The notes: generated from the sequence alone by a model not told the origin. A DNA stretch of 15,984 nucleotides from Bacteroidales bacterium UBA4353 (GCA_002394025.1 DGSV01000063.1:1-15984); one strand, 5' to 3'. Positions 3,861-13,121 are shown, numbered from the stretch's first letter. Program-made: numbers and translations.

Positions 3861-6419
3861 TTAAATCCAGCGTACGTAGCAGAAATCCATACGATGGGGT
3901 AGCAAGTCGTTCTTGGGGAACATACGGAACGCGAATTTCAGGGCACCGGCATAGTCAAGTTGGTAGTCAAGCTGATATGTCAAACGTGAGCCTTCGGCAT
4001 GGACGAGTTTGAACTCTTCTACGTTGTAGAGCACATCATTGTTTTGCTTGTCAGGTTTCGTGGCAACAAGTTCAATGCCTATGCCGCGGTCGGTAAGCTC
4101 GTGGGTGTCAATGGTTATCTCAAGCTTGTAGGTGCGGCCTACTTGCGGGTTAACCATGAATTCTTCGGGGATATTTTCGCTGATAATTTCTATGCGCTCC
4201 CAGTTATTGGCAATCTGCTGTTTCCAGTTCACGATTTCGTGCACCTTGGCATAATTGTTTGCTGTGAGCATGGAGTTGCGGCGTGCCATCTTGTTGTAGA
4301 AGCGGTCGAAATAGTCATCCATCATACGCTTGGTGGTGAAGCGAGGTGTTATCTGGCTCAATGAGTTTTTAATAACCTGAACCCATTCCGGAGAGTAACC
4401 TTTTGAGTTGCGAGCGTAGTAGAGAGGTATGATTTCATTCTCCAGCATAGAGTAGATGGTAGCGGCATCTAATTGGTCTTGGTGCTGCTGATTTTCGTAT
4501 GTACGTTTATCCGTCAAAGCCCATCCGGCACCTTTTACGTAGCCTTCGAGCCACCAACCGTCAAGTACCGAGAAGTTCAAAACGCCATTCATCTGGGCTT
4601 TCTCGCCGGAAGTGCCTGATGCTTCAAGGGGACGGGTAGGAGTGTTGAGCCATACGTCAACACCGGATATCAAACGTTTTGCAAGACGCATGTCATAGTT
4701 TTCGAGGAAGATAATCTTGCCAAGGAATTGCGGCATACGGCTGATTTCAACGATACGACGTATCAGACCTTGACCTCCACCATCGGCGGGGTGAGCCTTA
4801 CCGGTGAATAGGAACTGTACGGGGCGATCAGGATTGTTTACGATGCGCTCAAGACGCTCAAGGTCGGTGAAGATCAGGTGCGCGCGTTTATATGTGGCGA
4901 AACGACGGCCGAAACCTATCACAAGACTATTGGGGTTGATGCGCTCGAGGATACTCATGATGCGCGACGGATCGCCCTGAGTCTTGAGCCAACTTTCCTG
5001 GAACTGCTCGCGGATATAGTCCATGAGTTTATTCTTGAGGCCCATATGGGTCTTCCAGATCAACTCATCGGGCACTTGTTGTATCAGTTCCCAGATTTTC
5101 ATGTTTGACTCATCATCATAGAACTTCTTGGTGAAGACTTTTTCATAGACAGCTTTCCATTCTGAAGCAGCCCATGTGGCGAGGTGAACACCATTGGTGA
5201 CGTAACTTACGTGCAGTTCTTCAGGGAAATAGCCTTTCCATAGCGGTGCGAACATTTTTTGCGATACCTTGCCGTGAAGCCAGCTCACGCCATTAGCTTC
5301 TTGACATGTATTCAGGGCGAATACTGACATGCAGAAACGTCCGTAACCGGGAGTCTCGCGACCCATATCTATGAACTCGCCCCAACTCAATCCTAACTGC
5401 TCGGGATAGCCACCCATATAGCGACCAAAGAGTTCTTCTTCGAAATAGTCATGACCTGCGGGAACGGGAGTGTGAACAGTATATAACGATGATGAACGAA
5501 CAACTTCAAGGGCTTCGTTGAAGTTCAGGTGCTCTTCCTTGATGTAGTAAACCAAACGCTGAACGTTAATCAGTGCCGCGTGACCTTCATTGCAGTGGTA
5601 GATATCTTTTCTGATACCCATCTTACGCAGAGCAAGCATACCACCTATGCCGAGCATAATCTCTTGTTTGAGACGGTTTTCGTTATCGCCACCATAGAGT
5701 TGGTGAGTTATCGAACGGTCATAGTCGCTATTCAAATCGTTATCCGTATCCAGCAGGAAGAGGTTGATACGTCCTACAGCCACACGCCACACGTAAGCGT
5801 ATATTATGCGACCAGGGTAGGGAACCTCAATTGTAAGCGGCGAATTATCAGCGTTGCGCACTTGTGTGATTGGCAGGTTGATAAAGTTTTGAGCCTCGTA
5901 GTTGGCTATCTGCTGACCTTCCATTGAAAGAGTCTGAGTGAAATAGCCGTAGCGATACAGAAAACCTATGGCTGTCATGTCAACGTTGGAGTCAGAAGCC
6001 TCTTTGAGGTAGTCGCCGGCAAGTACGCCCAAGCCACCTGAATATATTTTGAGAACTTCTGTCAGACCATATTCCATTGAGAAGTATGCTACCGAGGGAC
6101 GGTCACCCTTGCGAGGGGTATCCATATATGCGCGGAAATCAGCATAAACCTTATCAAGGGTCTTTAGGAATTCCTTGTTTTCCGACAATTCCGTGAGTTT
6201 GTCGTAACTCAATATGCGAAGCAGTACCGTGGGGTTCGATGATGACTCTTTCCATGCGGCTTCATCAATATGGCGAAACATATTTTTAGCTTCGGTATTC
6301 CAAACCCACCACAGGTTCTGTGATATCTCTTCCAATTTCTTCAGTTTATCAGGCAAGTTGGTCTTAACACTAATCTCTTTCCAACTCACTTGATTGACAT
6401 TGTTGACGTTAAGTTTCAT
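3861..6419 (-). CDS. glgP: Alpha-glucan (glycogen/maltodextrin) phosphorylase
   Basis: This GT35-type enzyme releases glucose-1-phosphate from the non-reducing ends of alpha-1,4-glucans in the cytosol, using pyridoxal phosphate. At 852 residues it matches the Bacteroidetes form of the alpha-glucan phosphorylase family. Visible motifs are FSMEYGL (113-119), GGLGVLAGDYLKEASD (128-143), YHCNEGHAAL (274-283), FGRRFATYKRA (503-513), the phosphate-region LFTGKAHPADGGG (537-549), and EASGTSGEKAQMNG (599-612), in which Lys607 is the expected PLP lysine. A C-terminal beta domain (about 765-852) follows. All key residues seem intact. The ATG at 6419 is supported by a promoter about 70 bases upstream. 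No glycogen synthase or branching enzyme is in the window, so the gene seems to stand alone, perhaps with the downstream lipoprotein gene. Confidence 0.95.
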   Translation of the reverse strand: MKLNVNNVNQVSWKEISVKTNLPDKLKKLEEISQNLWWVWNTEAKNMFRHIDEAAWKESSSNPTVLLRILSYDKLTELSENKEFLKTLDKVYADFRAYMDTPRKGDRPSVAYFSMEYGLTEVLKIYSGGLGVLAGDYLKEASDSNVDMTAIGFLYRYGYFTQTLSMEGQQIANYEAQNFINLPITQVRNADNSPLTIEVPYPGRIIYAYVWRVAVGRINLFLLDTDNDLNSDYDRSITHQLYGGDNENRLKQEIMLGIGGMLALRKMGIRKDIYHCNEGHAALINVQRLVYYIKEEHLNFNEALEVVRSSSLYTVHTPVPAGHDYFEEELFGRYMGGYPEQLGLSWGEFIDMGRETPGYGRFCMSVFALNTCQEANGVSWLHGKVSQKMFAPLWKGYFPEELHVSYVTNGVHLATWAASEWKAVYEKVFTKKFYDDESNMKIWELIQQVPDELIWKTHMGLKNKLMDYIREQFQESWLKTQGDPSRIMSILERINPNSLVIGFGRRFATYKRAHLIFTDLERLERIVNNPDRPVQFLFTGKAHPADGGGQGLIRRIVEISRMPQFLGKIIFLENYDMRLAKRLISGVDVWLNTPTRPLEASGTSGEKAQMNGVLNFSVLDGWWLEGYVKGAGWALTDKRTYENQQHQDQLDAATIYSMLENEIIPLYYARNSKGYSPEWVQVIKNSLSQITPRFTTKRMMDDYFDRFYNKMARRNSMLTANNYAKVHEIVNWKQQIANNWERIEIISENIPEEFMVNPQVGRTYKLEITIDTHELTDRGIGIELVATKPDKQNNDVLYNVEEFKLVHAEGSRLTYQLDYQLDYAGALKFAFRMFPKNDLLPHRMDFCYVRWI

Positions 6420-6490
6420 ATTTTTATTAGGGTTGTTATTTGATTATCAAAAGACTATTATTCCAAGCGCCTAACATAACTTGGAGAGTG

Positions 6491-6498
6491 CAAAGGTA
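6491..6498 (-). promoter_or_regulatory. -7 box of the glgP promoter
   Basis: TACCTTTG on the minus strand (6498-6491) is a full TAnnTTTG match, followed by the often-seen CA. The -33 region is only T-rich with no TTG at the ideal distance. Transcription would start near 6485, giving a leader of about 65 bases before the glgP ATG. Confidence 0.6.
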
Positions 6499-6543
6499 GC
6501 GATTTTTTTTGAATTACGAAAACGCTATCCCGCTGCGTTATAA

Positions 6544-7239
6544 TTAGAATAGGTATCTTGCCGTAAGTCCGAAATCGAGCAAACCACGCATGTGATATCT
6601 TGCTTGGAAGTTGTAATTGTGCGTCTCCGTGTTTACGGGTTTCATACCGGGTTTGCCGCGTCTGCCAAAGTCAACGCCAATCAATGGACGCCAATCCAAT
6701 CCAATGGCCAAGGGCACGGACGATAATTGGTACTCAAAACTGAGGTTGAGCATCAAACCTGCATATCCCGCAAAACCATCGCCGGTGCGGCGGAAAACCT
6801 CGAGGTGCTCATCTCTGATGACGTCGTGGTGCGCGCTGTTGTTGCTCCACACGCGTTTTGAGCCGGTCTTGATTTTGCTGCCGTTTTCGTCAAGGGCGTA
6901 TGTGCCGTCTTCGTTTAAGGCATATTCGTTGACCCATAGTTTCTCGCGCCACAAATGGCTAAATTCATAGCCTCCGCCGATACCGAAACCGTAGATGACG
7001 TACCAGTTGGTGCCGATTTCGTGTTCCCAGTTGAAGGTGAACGCCGCTTCCAGTCCGCGGGCGTTTTTGCTGAAGCCAGACCAGCCAAGGTCTATCTGGA
7101 TTATATGGTCATTACCAGTGTAGTGCTGGTAACTTGCCCATACGCCATTACCGACACGACCTCCTACGGCACGGGGCGAAGCACATAATGTGTACGCAAA
7201 AGCGATGATACACGCCAGAGTTAATAGAATGCGTTTCAT
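6544..7239 (-). CDS. Putative outer-membrane beta-barrel protein
   Basis: The 231-residue product has a clear signal peptide (MKRILLTLACIIAFAYTLCA, cleavage likely after Ala20). It then has alternating amphipathic strands rich in Gly and aromatic residues, for example WYVIYGFGIGGGYEF and GFAGYAGLMLNLSFEYQL. It ends in LTARYLF with a terminal Phe, the usual C-terminal signature of BAM-inserted barrels. A small eight- to ten-stranded barrel is an inference from length. It resembles the opacity/OmpW-like small porin type in general form but I cannot assign a family. It is the last gene of the yidC-to-OMP run, 41 bp behind the coiled-coil gene, without a promoter of its own that I can see. Confidence 0.75.
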   Translation of the reverse strand: MKRILLTLACIIAFAYTLCASPRAVGGRVGNGVWASYQHYTGNDHIIQIDLGWSGFSKNARGLEAAFTFNWEHEIGTNWYVIYGFGIGGGYEFSHLWREKLWVNEYALNEDGTYALDENGSKIKTGSKRVWSNNSAHHDVIRDEHLEVFRRTGDGFAGYAGLMLNLSFEYQLSSVPLAIGLDWRPLIGVDFGRRGKPGMKPVNTETHNYNFQARYHMRGLLDFGLTARYLF

Positions 7240-7280
7240 GATTTTGTGATAATATTCTTAAATCTTTAGTTCTTTAAATC

Positions 7281-8165
7281 TTATTTTTCTATCTTAAATC
7301 CAAATTCTCCTATCATATTTCCTTCAGCGAAAAATTCCGCGCGATAGTTACCTTGCGGTAGCAGCTCATTAACCGAGTAGTAGAGTATAAAGTCCTGCTG
7401 TTCACCGCTGTACTCAAAGTCTTGCATAAGGCTGTAGGGAACTTCAACGCCGTCGTAGAGGAATGTTCCCGCCTGACCGAGGACTTCGCTGTCAGGACGA
7501 ACAAGACGGATATAGAGGGTCTTATTGCCCGGGTCTGCGGCTACGTTTTTGAGAACATTGAAGTTAAGTTGTAGTTTGGCGATTTTTTTATACTGACTGG
7601 TTTTTTTGCCGCGGTCGTTGAGCCATGTCACGCCAAAGGTTCCTACCTCCAACATTTGTGCGCGGTTAACAACCTCGGTGAGTTGTGCTTTCTCTTGTTG
7701 GAGCTGTTCAGCTTGTTGCGACATAACGGCAAGATTTTCTTTGACTTGCTGATTTTCCATTGCCAACTGTTCATTTGTACGGCTTAGTGAATCTATCTGA
7801 TGAACATACTGAACCATCACGGCACGCACAGTGGCGAGTTCTTTCTTTAGGGCGGCTATCTTTTTGGCATCGTTGGATTTTGTCATGCGCAGTTCTTCAA
7901 GCAGGTCACGAACATGTTGCTGCTCTTCTGACAATAAACGAACCAATGAGTCGTTGGTCAGTGTTGAGGTATAACCATCATATTGCATGGCGAGATTTTC
8001 GTATTCCGCCTCCATTTCTTCTTTCTCGAAAGCGGCGATTTCTTCCATGGCTTTTACGTTTTCCTCAGCTTTCTTGGTACGAAGCATGCTGAAAACCAAA
8101 CCGATAACAAGTGCGACAATCACCGCGAGTCCGGCGATGAGAATCAGTTTGTTGTTTTTTTCCAT
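7281..8165 (-). CDS. Membrane-anchored coiled-coil protein of unknown function
   Basis: The 294-residue protein has one N-terminal membrane segment (about 7-28, LILIAGLAVIVALVIGLVFS). A long Glu/Lys/Gln-rich coiled coil follows (about 31-170, including MENQQVKENLAVMSQQAEQL), and then a beta-rich globular domain (about 171-294) with LYIRLVRPDSEVLGQAGTFL and a closing GEFGFKIEK. The likely topology is anchored in the inner membrane with the coil and C-domain in the periplasm. I do not know its function. Its place between murF and an outer-membrane protein suggests an envelope role, for example spanning or scaffolding in the periplasm, but that is only context. The gene lies 39 bp after murF and 41 bp before the barrel gene, so all three are probably on one mRNA. 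Confidence 0.8.
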   Translation of the reverse strand: MEKNNKLILIAGLAVIVALVIGLVFSMLRTKKAEENVKAMEEIAAFEKEEMEAEYENLAMQYDGYTSTLTNDSLVRLLSEEQQHVRDLLEELRMTKSNDAKKIAALKKELATVRAVMVQYVHQIDSLSRTNEQLAMENQQVKENLAVMSQQAEQLQQEKAQLTEVVNRAQMLEVGTFGVTWLNDRGKKTSQYKKIAKLQLNFNVLKNVAADPGNKTLYIRLVRPDSEVLGQAGTFLYDGVEVPYSLMQDFEYSGEQQDFILYYSVNELLPQGNYRAEFFAEGNMIGEFGFKIEK

Positions 8166-8204
8166 TGTGTATGATTTTTTTTTGATTAATTATCTTGTTA
8201 ATGG

Positions 8205-9467
8205 TTATAGCAAAGGCACTATGGTATCAAGCCTATTGCTGTGCGACCCTTTGATGAGTATTGTATGGTTACTTATGGGATTATCTTTAAGGTAAGCCAT
8301 TAGCTCTTCTGTGCTTCCGAATACTGGATATTCGCCGGCAACGGCTCGGAAGTTTTCACCTACGAGAAGCACGTGCTCGTAACCGGCACCGCGAATTTTG
8401 TCAACAATATGTCGGTGCGCTTCATACTGATATGCTCCTAATTCTCCCATCTGACCCAATATCAGCATTTTGTTTTCAGCATTGATGTTGTTGAAATTAT
8501 CTATGGCCGCCTCCATACTAGTGGGGTTAGCGTTATAGGCATCCACGATGAGTGTATTACGGTCCGTAATCGTACGTTGCGACCGATTATTAGTGGGCAC
8601 GTAGTGTTCAATAGCTTCCGTGATAGCGTCAGCGCTCACTGAAAAGTGTTGCGCGATAGCGCTTGCAGCCGCTACGTTTTCGGCATTATAAAGACCTACG
8701 AGATGTGTGTCAATATCCCGCTCAAAAAGTCTTATACGCATCAAACCATGATTGTCACCGGCAAGCCCCATGGCGGAGTAATGGACTATGTGCATTCCTA
8801 ATGATTTGTCAACCAATATTTTATTATCACTGTTAACGAATACAAGGCCATTATGTTCACGGATATAGTCGTATAGTTCGCACTTTGTTTTCACTACACC
8901 TTCAAAGCTTCCAAAGCCTTGCAGATGTGCCCGTCCAACATTGGTTATGATGCCACATGTTGGATGAGCTATGGCAACGAGTTCTTGAATATCACCGGGA
9001 TGACTTGCCCCCATTTCTATCACGGCAATCTGTGTCTGCCGTGGCATGGAAAGGAGCGTGAGGGGTACTCCGATATGATTGTTGAGGTTGCCATGCGTAT
9101 AGTGTACCGAGTATTTTTTGCTCAAACAGGCTGCTATAAGTTCCTTGGTAGTCGTTTTGCCGTTAGTGCCGGTAATGCCTATAACCGGTATGTCGAATTC
9201 ATCGCGATATTCCGAAGCCGTGCTCTGCAATGCTTTAAGCACGTCATCAACTAATAGGTATCTATCATCATTAACGACATCAGGATTATCCACTACAGCC
9301 AAAGCGGCACCGTTTTCGAGAGCCTTGCCGGCATATTGATTACCATCAAAAGTATCGCCTCGGAGTGCGAAAAAGACGCTGCCCGGCGGGCAATTGCGAC
9401 TGTCGGTGCTCACATTGATGGCACTGCCGGATGATAAATGGAGAATATTACGAAGTTTGTCTAACAC
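8205..9467 (-). CDS. murF: UDP-MurNAc-tripeptide--D-Ala-D-Ala ligase (MurF)
   Basis: MurF adds the D-Ala-D-Ala dipeptide to the UDP-MurNAc-tripeptide in the cytosol with ATP, the last cytosolic step of the muropeptide chain. Of its 420 residues the N-terminal domain shows STDSR (20-24) and FFALRGDTFDGNQYA (32-46). The central Mur ligase domain has the P-loop GITGTNGKTTTKEL (97-110), HGNLNNHIGVPLTLL (125-139) and EMGAS (151-155). The C-terminal domain starts near DAYNANP (about 308-314). Length is normal. The start codon is GTG at 9467; no in-frame ATG is found in the 101-bp gap behind ruvX. It is unusual to see murF here without other mur genes, which in many bacteria lie in a dcw cluster. 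Confidence 0.95.
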   Translation of the reverse strand: MLDKLRNILHLSSGSAINVSTDSRNCPPGSVFFALRGDTFDGNQYAGKALENGAALAVVDNPDVVNDDRYLLVDDVLKALQSTASEYRDEFDIPVIGITGTNGKTTTKELIAACLSKKYSVHYTHGNLNNHIGVPLTLLSMPRQTQIAVIEMGASHPGDIQELVAIAHPTCGIITNVGRAHLQGFGSFEGVVKTKCELYDYIREHNGLVFVNSDNKILVDKSLGMHIVHYSAMGLAGDNHGLMRIRLFERDIDTHLVGLYNAENVAAASAIAQHFSVSADAITEAIEHYVPTNNRSQRTITDRNTLIVDAYNANPTSMEAAIDNFNNINAENKMLILGQMGELGAYQYEAHRHIVDKIRGAGYEHVLLVGENFRAVAGEYPVFGSTEELMAYLKDNPISNHTILIKGSHSNRLDTIVPLL

Positions 9468-9568
9468 AGTTGTTAATCTTAGAAATATTTTATGTAATGC
9501 TTTATATCGAATTAGCCATTTCTCTTGGGCGTATATGGATATTCAGCATTGGTGGTATTAATGTTCTG

Positions 9569-9979
9569 TTAATGCTTGCTTTCCATGTATGACTGCAGGA
9601 TTATCGTTGCCGCCACTCGATCCACGAGACTTTTATCTTGGCGGCGCTTTTTGCCTATGCCACTTTCGATAATGGCTTGATGAGCCAGAGTGGAAGTAAA
9701 GCGTTCGTCGTAATATATTATCGGCGTTGTAAACCTTTTCTCAAACGCTCTGCGAAACTCCTCTACGCGGTGCGCGTTATCCGAATCAGAACCGTCGAGG
9801 CGTTTGGGCTGTCCCAAAATCACGAGTTCTACTTCCTCATGCGATAGATATTCCTTCAGATAGGGCAGCAAATCCATCGTTGGCACTGTTGCCAAGGGGG
9901 TTGCCGTAATTTGCAGAGGGTCGCTGACTGCCAATCCCGTACGTTTCTGACCATAGTCTATCGCCAATAAGCGAGCCAT
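9569..9979 (-). CDS. ruvX: Putative pre-16S rRNA nuclease / YqgF-type resolvase (RuvX)
   Basis: At 136 residues this is a typical YqgF/RuvX protein with an RNase H-like fold, implicated in 16S rRNA 5'-end maturation in E. coli. The catalytic acidic positions are visible: Asp8 in LAIDYGQKRTGLAVSD (5-20), the strand VILGQPKRLDGSDSD (53-67), DERFTS (91-96), and Asp120 in DKSLVDRVAA (115-124). It starts 18 bp after gldB with an AAGGA-like stretch just before the ATG. Many Bacteroidetes carry a peptide deformylase gene after this one, but here a 101-bp gap and then murF follow. Confidence 0.93.
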   Translation of the reverse strand: MARLLAIDYGQKRTGLAVSDPLQITATPLATVPTMDLLPYLKEYLSHEEVELVILGQPKRLDGSDSDNAHRVEEFRRAFEKRFTTPIIYYDERFTSTLAHQAIIESGIGKKRRQDKSLVDRVAATIILQSYMESKH

Positions 9980-9997
9980 ATCCTTGTTCCTTGTTTT

Positions 9998-11017
9998 TTA
10001 CGGATTATATCCCGACTTCTCAAGAATTTTCTGTGAGTCATATTCTGCCATCAGTTCTTGCATTGTGACGTCAGGATTGTTCTCCATATAACTATTAATA
10101 ATCCTATATCCGAACCATGTACCCATACGACCCGGAGAATCGGGAGATATCGGTGACGTAAAAGGAGCGTCATAGAGATATTGGTTCTGATCGAAAGAAT
10201 CAGTATTGAACAAAGCTTTGTTATCTAACATCTTACCCCATGCCGCACGTTCATTGTCGATGCACCAACGCCATTGTAGAGGAGTATATTCTATTATCTC
10301 ATTTTCTTTAATGTCGGGGAATATCACGCTTAACAAGTAGAGCATACGACCATAGTAAAGCATTTTATCCAGTAAACGACTCTCGTCAGAGGGGAATAGG
10401 AAATGTTGAAATAGTGTCGTTGACATTATATCCGCCGCCACACATGAACGCTGCATGCCATATAACTGATAGTTATAGACATTATATAGATTCTGGTACA
10501 CCCAATAGTCCGAACCAAGGTAGCGGTCAACTCCCACGCCTATGGTGTTCTCATCGGCAATTATGGAACTATTGAAACCGGAAATATAGAAAAAAATATG
10601 TGGAATGACAATTTGCGGATAGAAGATGTGTAACCTTGCGTATGCTTTTGACAGGTCTTCCTCGATATCGCTGATGTCGGCATATTGTCGGCGCACTTCT
10701 TTATTAGTGTTGCTATATAGCGTGTCGCTGAGGAACATCGCCCAATCGGGAGCAAGATATTGCAATGACGTGCTGTCGTAGCCTAACAGATTGCTCCACA
10801 GTGTCATCTCTGTTGGATATTGCCTTGTCAGGTCCTTGATTTGAGCCGGTGCTTTGGCTGGTGTTATATCCATCAGTGCTTCGTCGAAACGAACGATATG
10901 CACCGCTTCGGGCTTGATATTAGCGTCAAGATTGCGAAACCGCTTGCGCCCCTTGTCGCACCCCGTCAGGCTCATGAGCGTTGCCGCGATGAGTAATATA
11001 CCAATAATTTTTTTCAT
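9998..11017 (-). CDS. gldB: GldB-like gliding motility/envelope lipoprotein
   Basis: The 339-residue protein carries a lipoprotein signal peptide ending in the lipobox LTGC (Cys20). The body matches the GldB family pattern: VHIVRFDEALMD (39-50), PHIFFYISGFNSS (139-151), IGVGVDRYLG (159-168), LLDKMLYYGRMLYLLS (215-230), and the C-terminal SPGRMGTWFGYRIINSYM (294-311). GldB is a lipoprotein needed for gliding in Flavobacterium, but homologues are common in non-gliding Bacteroidetes, where the role is unclear. It follows yidC by 19 bp and precedes ruvX by 18 bp, so the three are surely co-transcribed. The name is by family resemblance and does not imply that this organism glides. Confidence 0.82.
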   Translation of the reverse strand: MKKIIGILLIAATLMSLTGCDKGRKRFRNLDANIKPEAVHIVRFDEALMDITPAKAPAQIKDLTRQYPTEMTLWSNLLGYDSTSLQYLAPDWAMFLSDTLYSNTNKEVRRQYADISDIEEDLSKAYARLHIFYPQIVIPHIFFYISGFNSSIIADENTIGVGVDRYLGSDYWVYQNLYNVYNYQLYGMQRSCVAADIMSTTLFQHFLFPSDESRLLDKMLYYGRMLYLLSVIFPDIKENEIIEYTPLQWRWCIDNERAAWGKMLDNKALFNTDSFDQNQYLYDAPFTSPISPDSPGRMGTWFGYRIINSYMENNPDVTMQELMAEYDSQKILEKSGYNP

Positions 11018-11036
11018 ATCTCACATATCAGCGCCA

Positions 11037-12980
11037 TTATCGTCTTTTAGCTTGTTCGCGTAGGCGACGTTGCTGCTCGCGCTGCATCTTCTCAAGGCGT
11101 TCCATAAAACTACTTTTTTTAGGCTTCTCACGACTATTAGCCTTGCGATTTAGTTCCTCAAGAATTTTCTTGTCGTCAATGAATAGACGGAACAACGTTG
11201 TCTGAACAATTGTAATCAGCAGTGAAACAAAGTAGTAATAACTTAATCCGGAAGCGTAGTTGTTAAAGAATACCATGAAGAATATGGGCATTAGATACAT
11301 CATCCATTTCATGGCCGCGAATTGCTCTCCGCCGCCTTGGTTCTGCATATTAATGTATGTGTAGGCGATATTGGTCACTGTCATCAGCAGGCAGAAGAGG
11401 CTTATGTGATTGCCAAAGTATGGCGTTATCAACGGAATATATGTTTCCCAAGAGAATATCGAGTCGTAAGCCGAGAGGTCGTCAGCCCAAAGGAATGACT
11501 CGCCACGCAGGTCTATGCAGGTCGGGAAGAAACTGAATACGGCAATCAGTATCGGCATCTGAAGCAATAGCGGTAGGCAACCGCTCATGGGACTGATGCC
11601 TACTTTGGAATACAATGCCATGGTCGCCTGCTGTCGTTCCTGCATTTTTTCGGGCGGATATTTTTCGTTAATGGCATCTATCTGAGGCTTGATGACTCGC
11701 ATTTTTGCTGACGAGAGGTAGGACTTGTATGTCAGCGGGAATATGACGAGTTTGATAACTAAGGTCATAAGAAGTATTATTAAGCCATAGTTGCTCAAAT
11801 AGCGGCTGAAGAAATTGAAAAGTGGTATTATAGCCCATCTGTTAACCCATGAGTACCACTTCATACCAAGCGGAACAAGTTTTTGCAACTGAAGCCTCTC
11901 GGCTTTGGGTAGCGACTCGTCATTATAGGCGGATAATGTGCTGTAATGATTAGGACCTATATATATTCTAAAGCGTGTAGGAGTATTTCCGGTGACGTCA
12001 AAGGGCACCACCATCTTGCTCTCGTAATGCTTGAGGTATTGACCTTCTTTCTGCGGAATGCTACGTAGTTCCGCTGCCGTGAAGCCTGTGTCGGCTATGA
12101 GCACCGTACTGAAGAACTGATCCTTAAAACCTATCCATTGCAATCTACTGCTCACCGTTTCGCTATCTTCCTTGTTTTCAGATAACTCTTCTATGTCTTT
12201 GTCACCATGATATTTGAATGCCAAACGCGAATAGCGCTCCTCAAACTGCCTGCCACGCTCCTGCTGACGCAAATGTTGCGACCAGTGCATCGTCAGGCTG
12301 TTCATGTTGTAGGGCATCACGCTGTCCATGTTATGAGGCGCTATGTTCATTGATACCATATAGTCATTGGCGGGTAGGGTATATATGACATCCATATATG
12401 CTTCGCCAGTTGTCAGCAAACGCATTACAAGAGTTTGATTACCGGCGGTATCACTGGCTATGCCCTGTGGAATAAAATATAGATCCTCGGAATTGACTAC
12501 TCGCTGATTGTCCGTTACTAAGGTGAATCCGAAAAGCGATTCGTCCGAACTAAACAAGGTGACGGGAGAGCCATCCTGACTGTCATATTTCTTCAGTATG
12601 GCATTACTTATTCTGCCGCCGCGGTTATCAATGGTGAGAGCCACAAGGTCGTTTTCAAGAATTGTTTTGCTGTTATCGCCTTTGGCGGCAACAGCAAAAG
12701 CACCATATAAATCAGCCATACGGCGAGCCTGTGCGGCACTATCGCTTACCAAACTGTCAGCGGAGTGAAGCTCCGGCTGATATGATTTAGTATGAGCAAT
12801 ATCCGAACCTTCGGCAGTTTGTGAGGACTGACCTGCATTAAGAAGTGAATCACGTAACGCTTGCTCCGCCTGACGTGCTTTTTGAGCGGCTATCTGCTCA
12901 GCGCTGGGGCGATTCAAATAACTAAAACCAATGATAATGAGGGTGATGAGTACTATACCGATTATGGAGTTCTTGTCCAA
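11037..12980 (-). CDS. yidC: Membrane protein insertase YidC
   Basis: YidC inserts and folds inner-membrane proteins, alone or with SecYEG. The 647-residue product has an N-terminal membrane anchor (about 5-21), a variable Ala/Gln-rich spacer and a large periplasmic beta domain (about 105-345). The conserved insertase domain (about 370-605) follows, with YGLIILLMTLVIKLVIFPLT (398-417), PMSGCLPLLLQMPILIAVF (464-482) and further membrane segments near 523-545 and 559-600. The tail is very basic (SFMERLEKMQREQQRRLREQ), as expected for ribosome contact. The start is TTG at 12980: an in-frame TAA lies five codons upstream, and the conserved MDKN start of Bacteroidetes YidC falls exactly there. It heads the six-gene run. 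Confidence 0.96.
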   Translation of the reverse strand: MDKNSIIGIVLITLIIIGFSYLNRPSAEQIAAQKARQAEQALRDSLLNAGQSSQTAEGSDIAHTKSYQPELHSADSLVSDSAAQARRMADLYGAFAVAAKGDNSKTILENDLVALTIDNRGGRISNAILKKYDSQDGSPVTLFSSDESLFGFTLVTDNQRVVNSEDLYFIPQGIASDTAGNQTLVMRLLTTGEAYMDVIYTLPANDYMVSMNIAPHNMDSVMPYNMNSLTMHWSQHLRQQERGRQFEERYSRLAFKYHGDKDIEELSENKEDSETVSSRLQWIGFKDQFFSTVLIADTGFTAAELRSIPQKEGQYLKHYESKMVVPFDVTGNTPTRFRIYIGPNHYSTLSAYNDESLPKAERLQLQKLVPLGMKWYSWVNRWAIIPLFNFFSRYLSNYGLIILLMTLVIKLVIFPLTYKSYLSSAKMRVIKPQIDAINEKYPPEKMQERQQATMALYSKVGISPMSGCLPLLLQMPILIAVFSFFPTCIDLRGESFLWADDLSAYDSIFSWETYIPLITPYFGNHISLFCLLMTVTNIAYTYINMQNQGGGEQFAAMKWMMYLMPIFFMVFFNNYASGLSYYYFVSLLITIVQTTLFRLFIDDKKILEELNRKANSREKPKKSSFMERLEKMQREQQRRLREQAKRR

Positions 12981-13018
12981 AGCTGTTATTGTTTATGATT
13001 AATATGATATTTATCATG

Positions 13019-13026
13019 CAAATTTA
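13019..13026 (-). promoter_or_regulatory. -7 box of the yidC operon promoter
   Basis: TAAATTTG on the minus strand (13026-13019) fits TAnnTTTG and is followed by CA. The -33 zone is T-rich rather than a clear TTG. Transcription would begin near 13012, about 30 bases before the yidC start. No comparable box was found in the short gaps further down the gene run, so this may serve all six genes. Confidence 0.55.
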
Positions 13027-13113
13027 CAAAAAATCCGTTAACTACGAAAATTTTAATGAAACGCAATCGCTAAATAGCCATAATTAGGGATAGTCACCAT
13101 CAATTGAATGTGC

Positions 13114-13121
13114 TATTTTTG
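13114..13121 (+). promoter_or_regulatory. -7 box for the secreted two-module protein
   Basis: TATTTTTG (13114-13121) fits TAnnTTTG and lies 38 bases before the ATG at 13160. No TTG is seen near the ideal -33 position. It diverges from the yidC promoter within the same 180-bp intergenic region. Confidence 0.45.

Noticed and set aside
6521..6539. Terminator after the outer-membrane protein gene (AACGC/GCGTT)
   Set aside because: The stem is only 5 bp and the T-run on the minus strand is TTTTC, too weak to call. It may still help to end the operon.
9468..9568. Missing peptide deformylase or a small gene between ruvX and murF
   Set aside because: The 101 bases have no convincing frame, start or remnant of def. 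I can only say that nothing is recognisable there.
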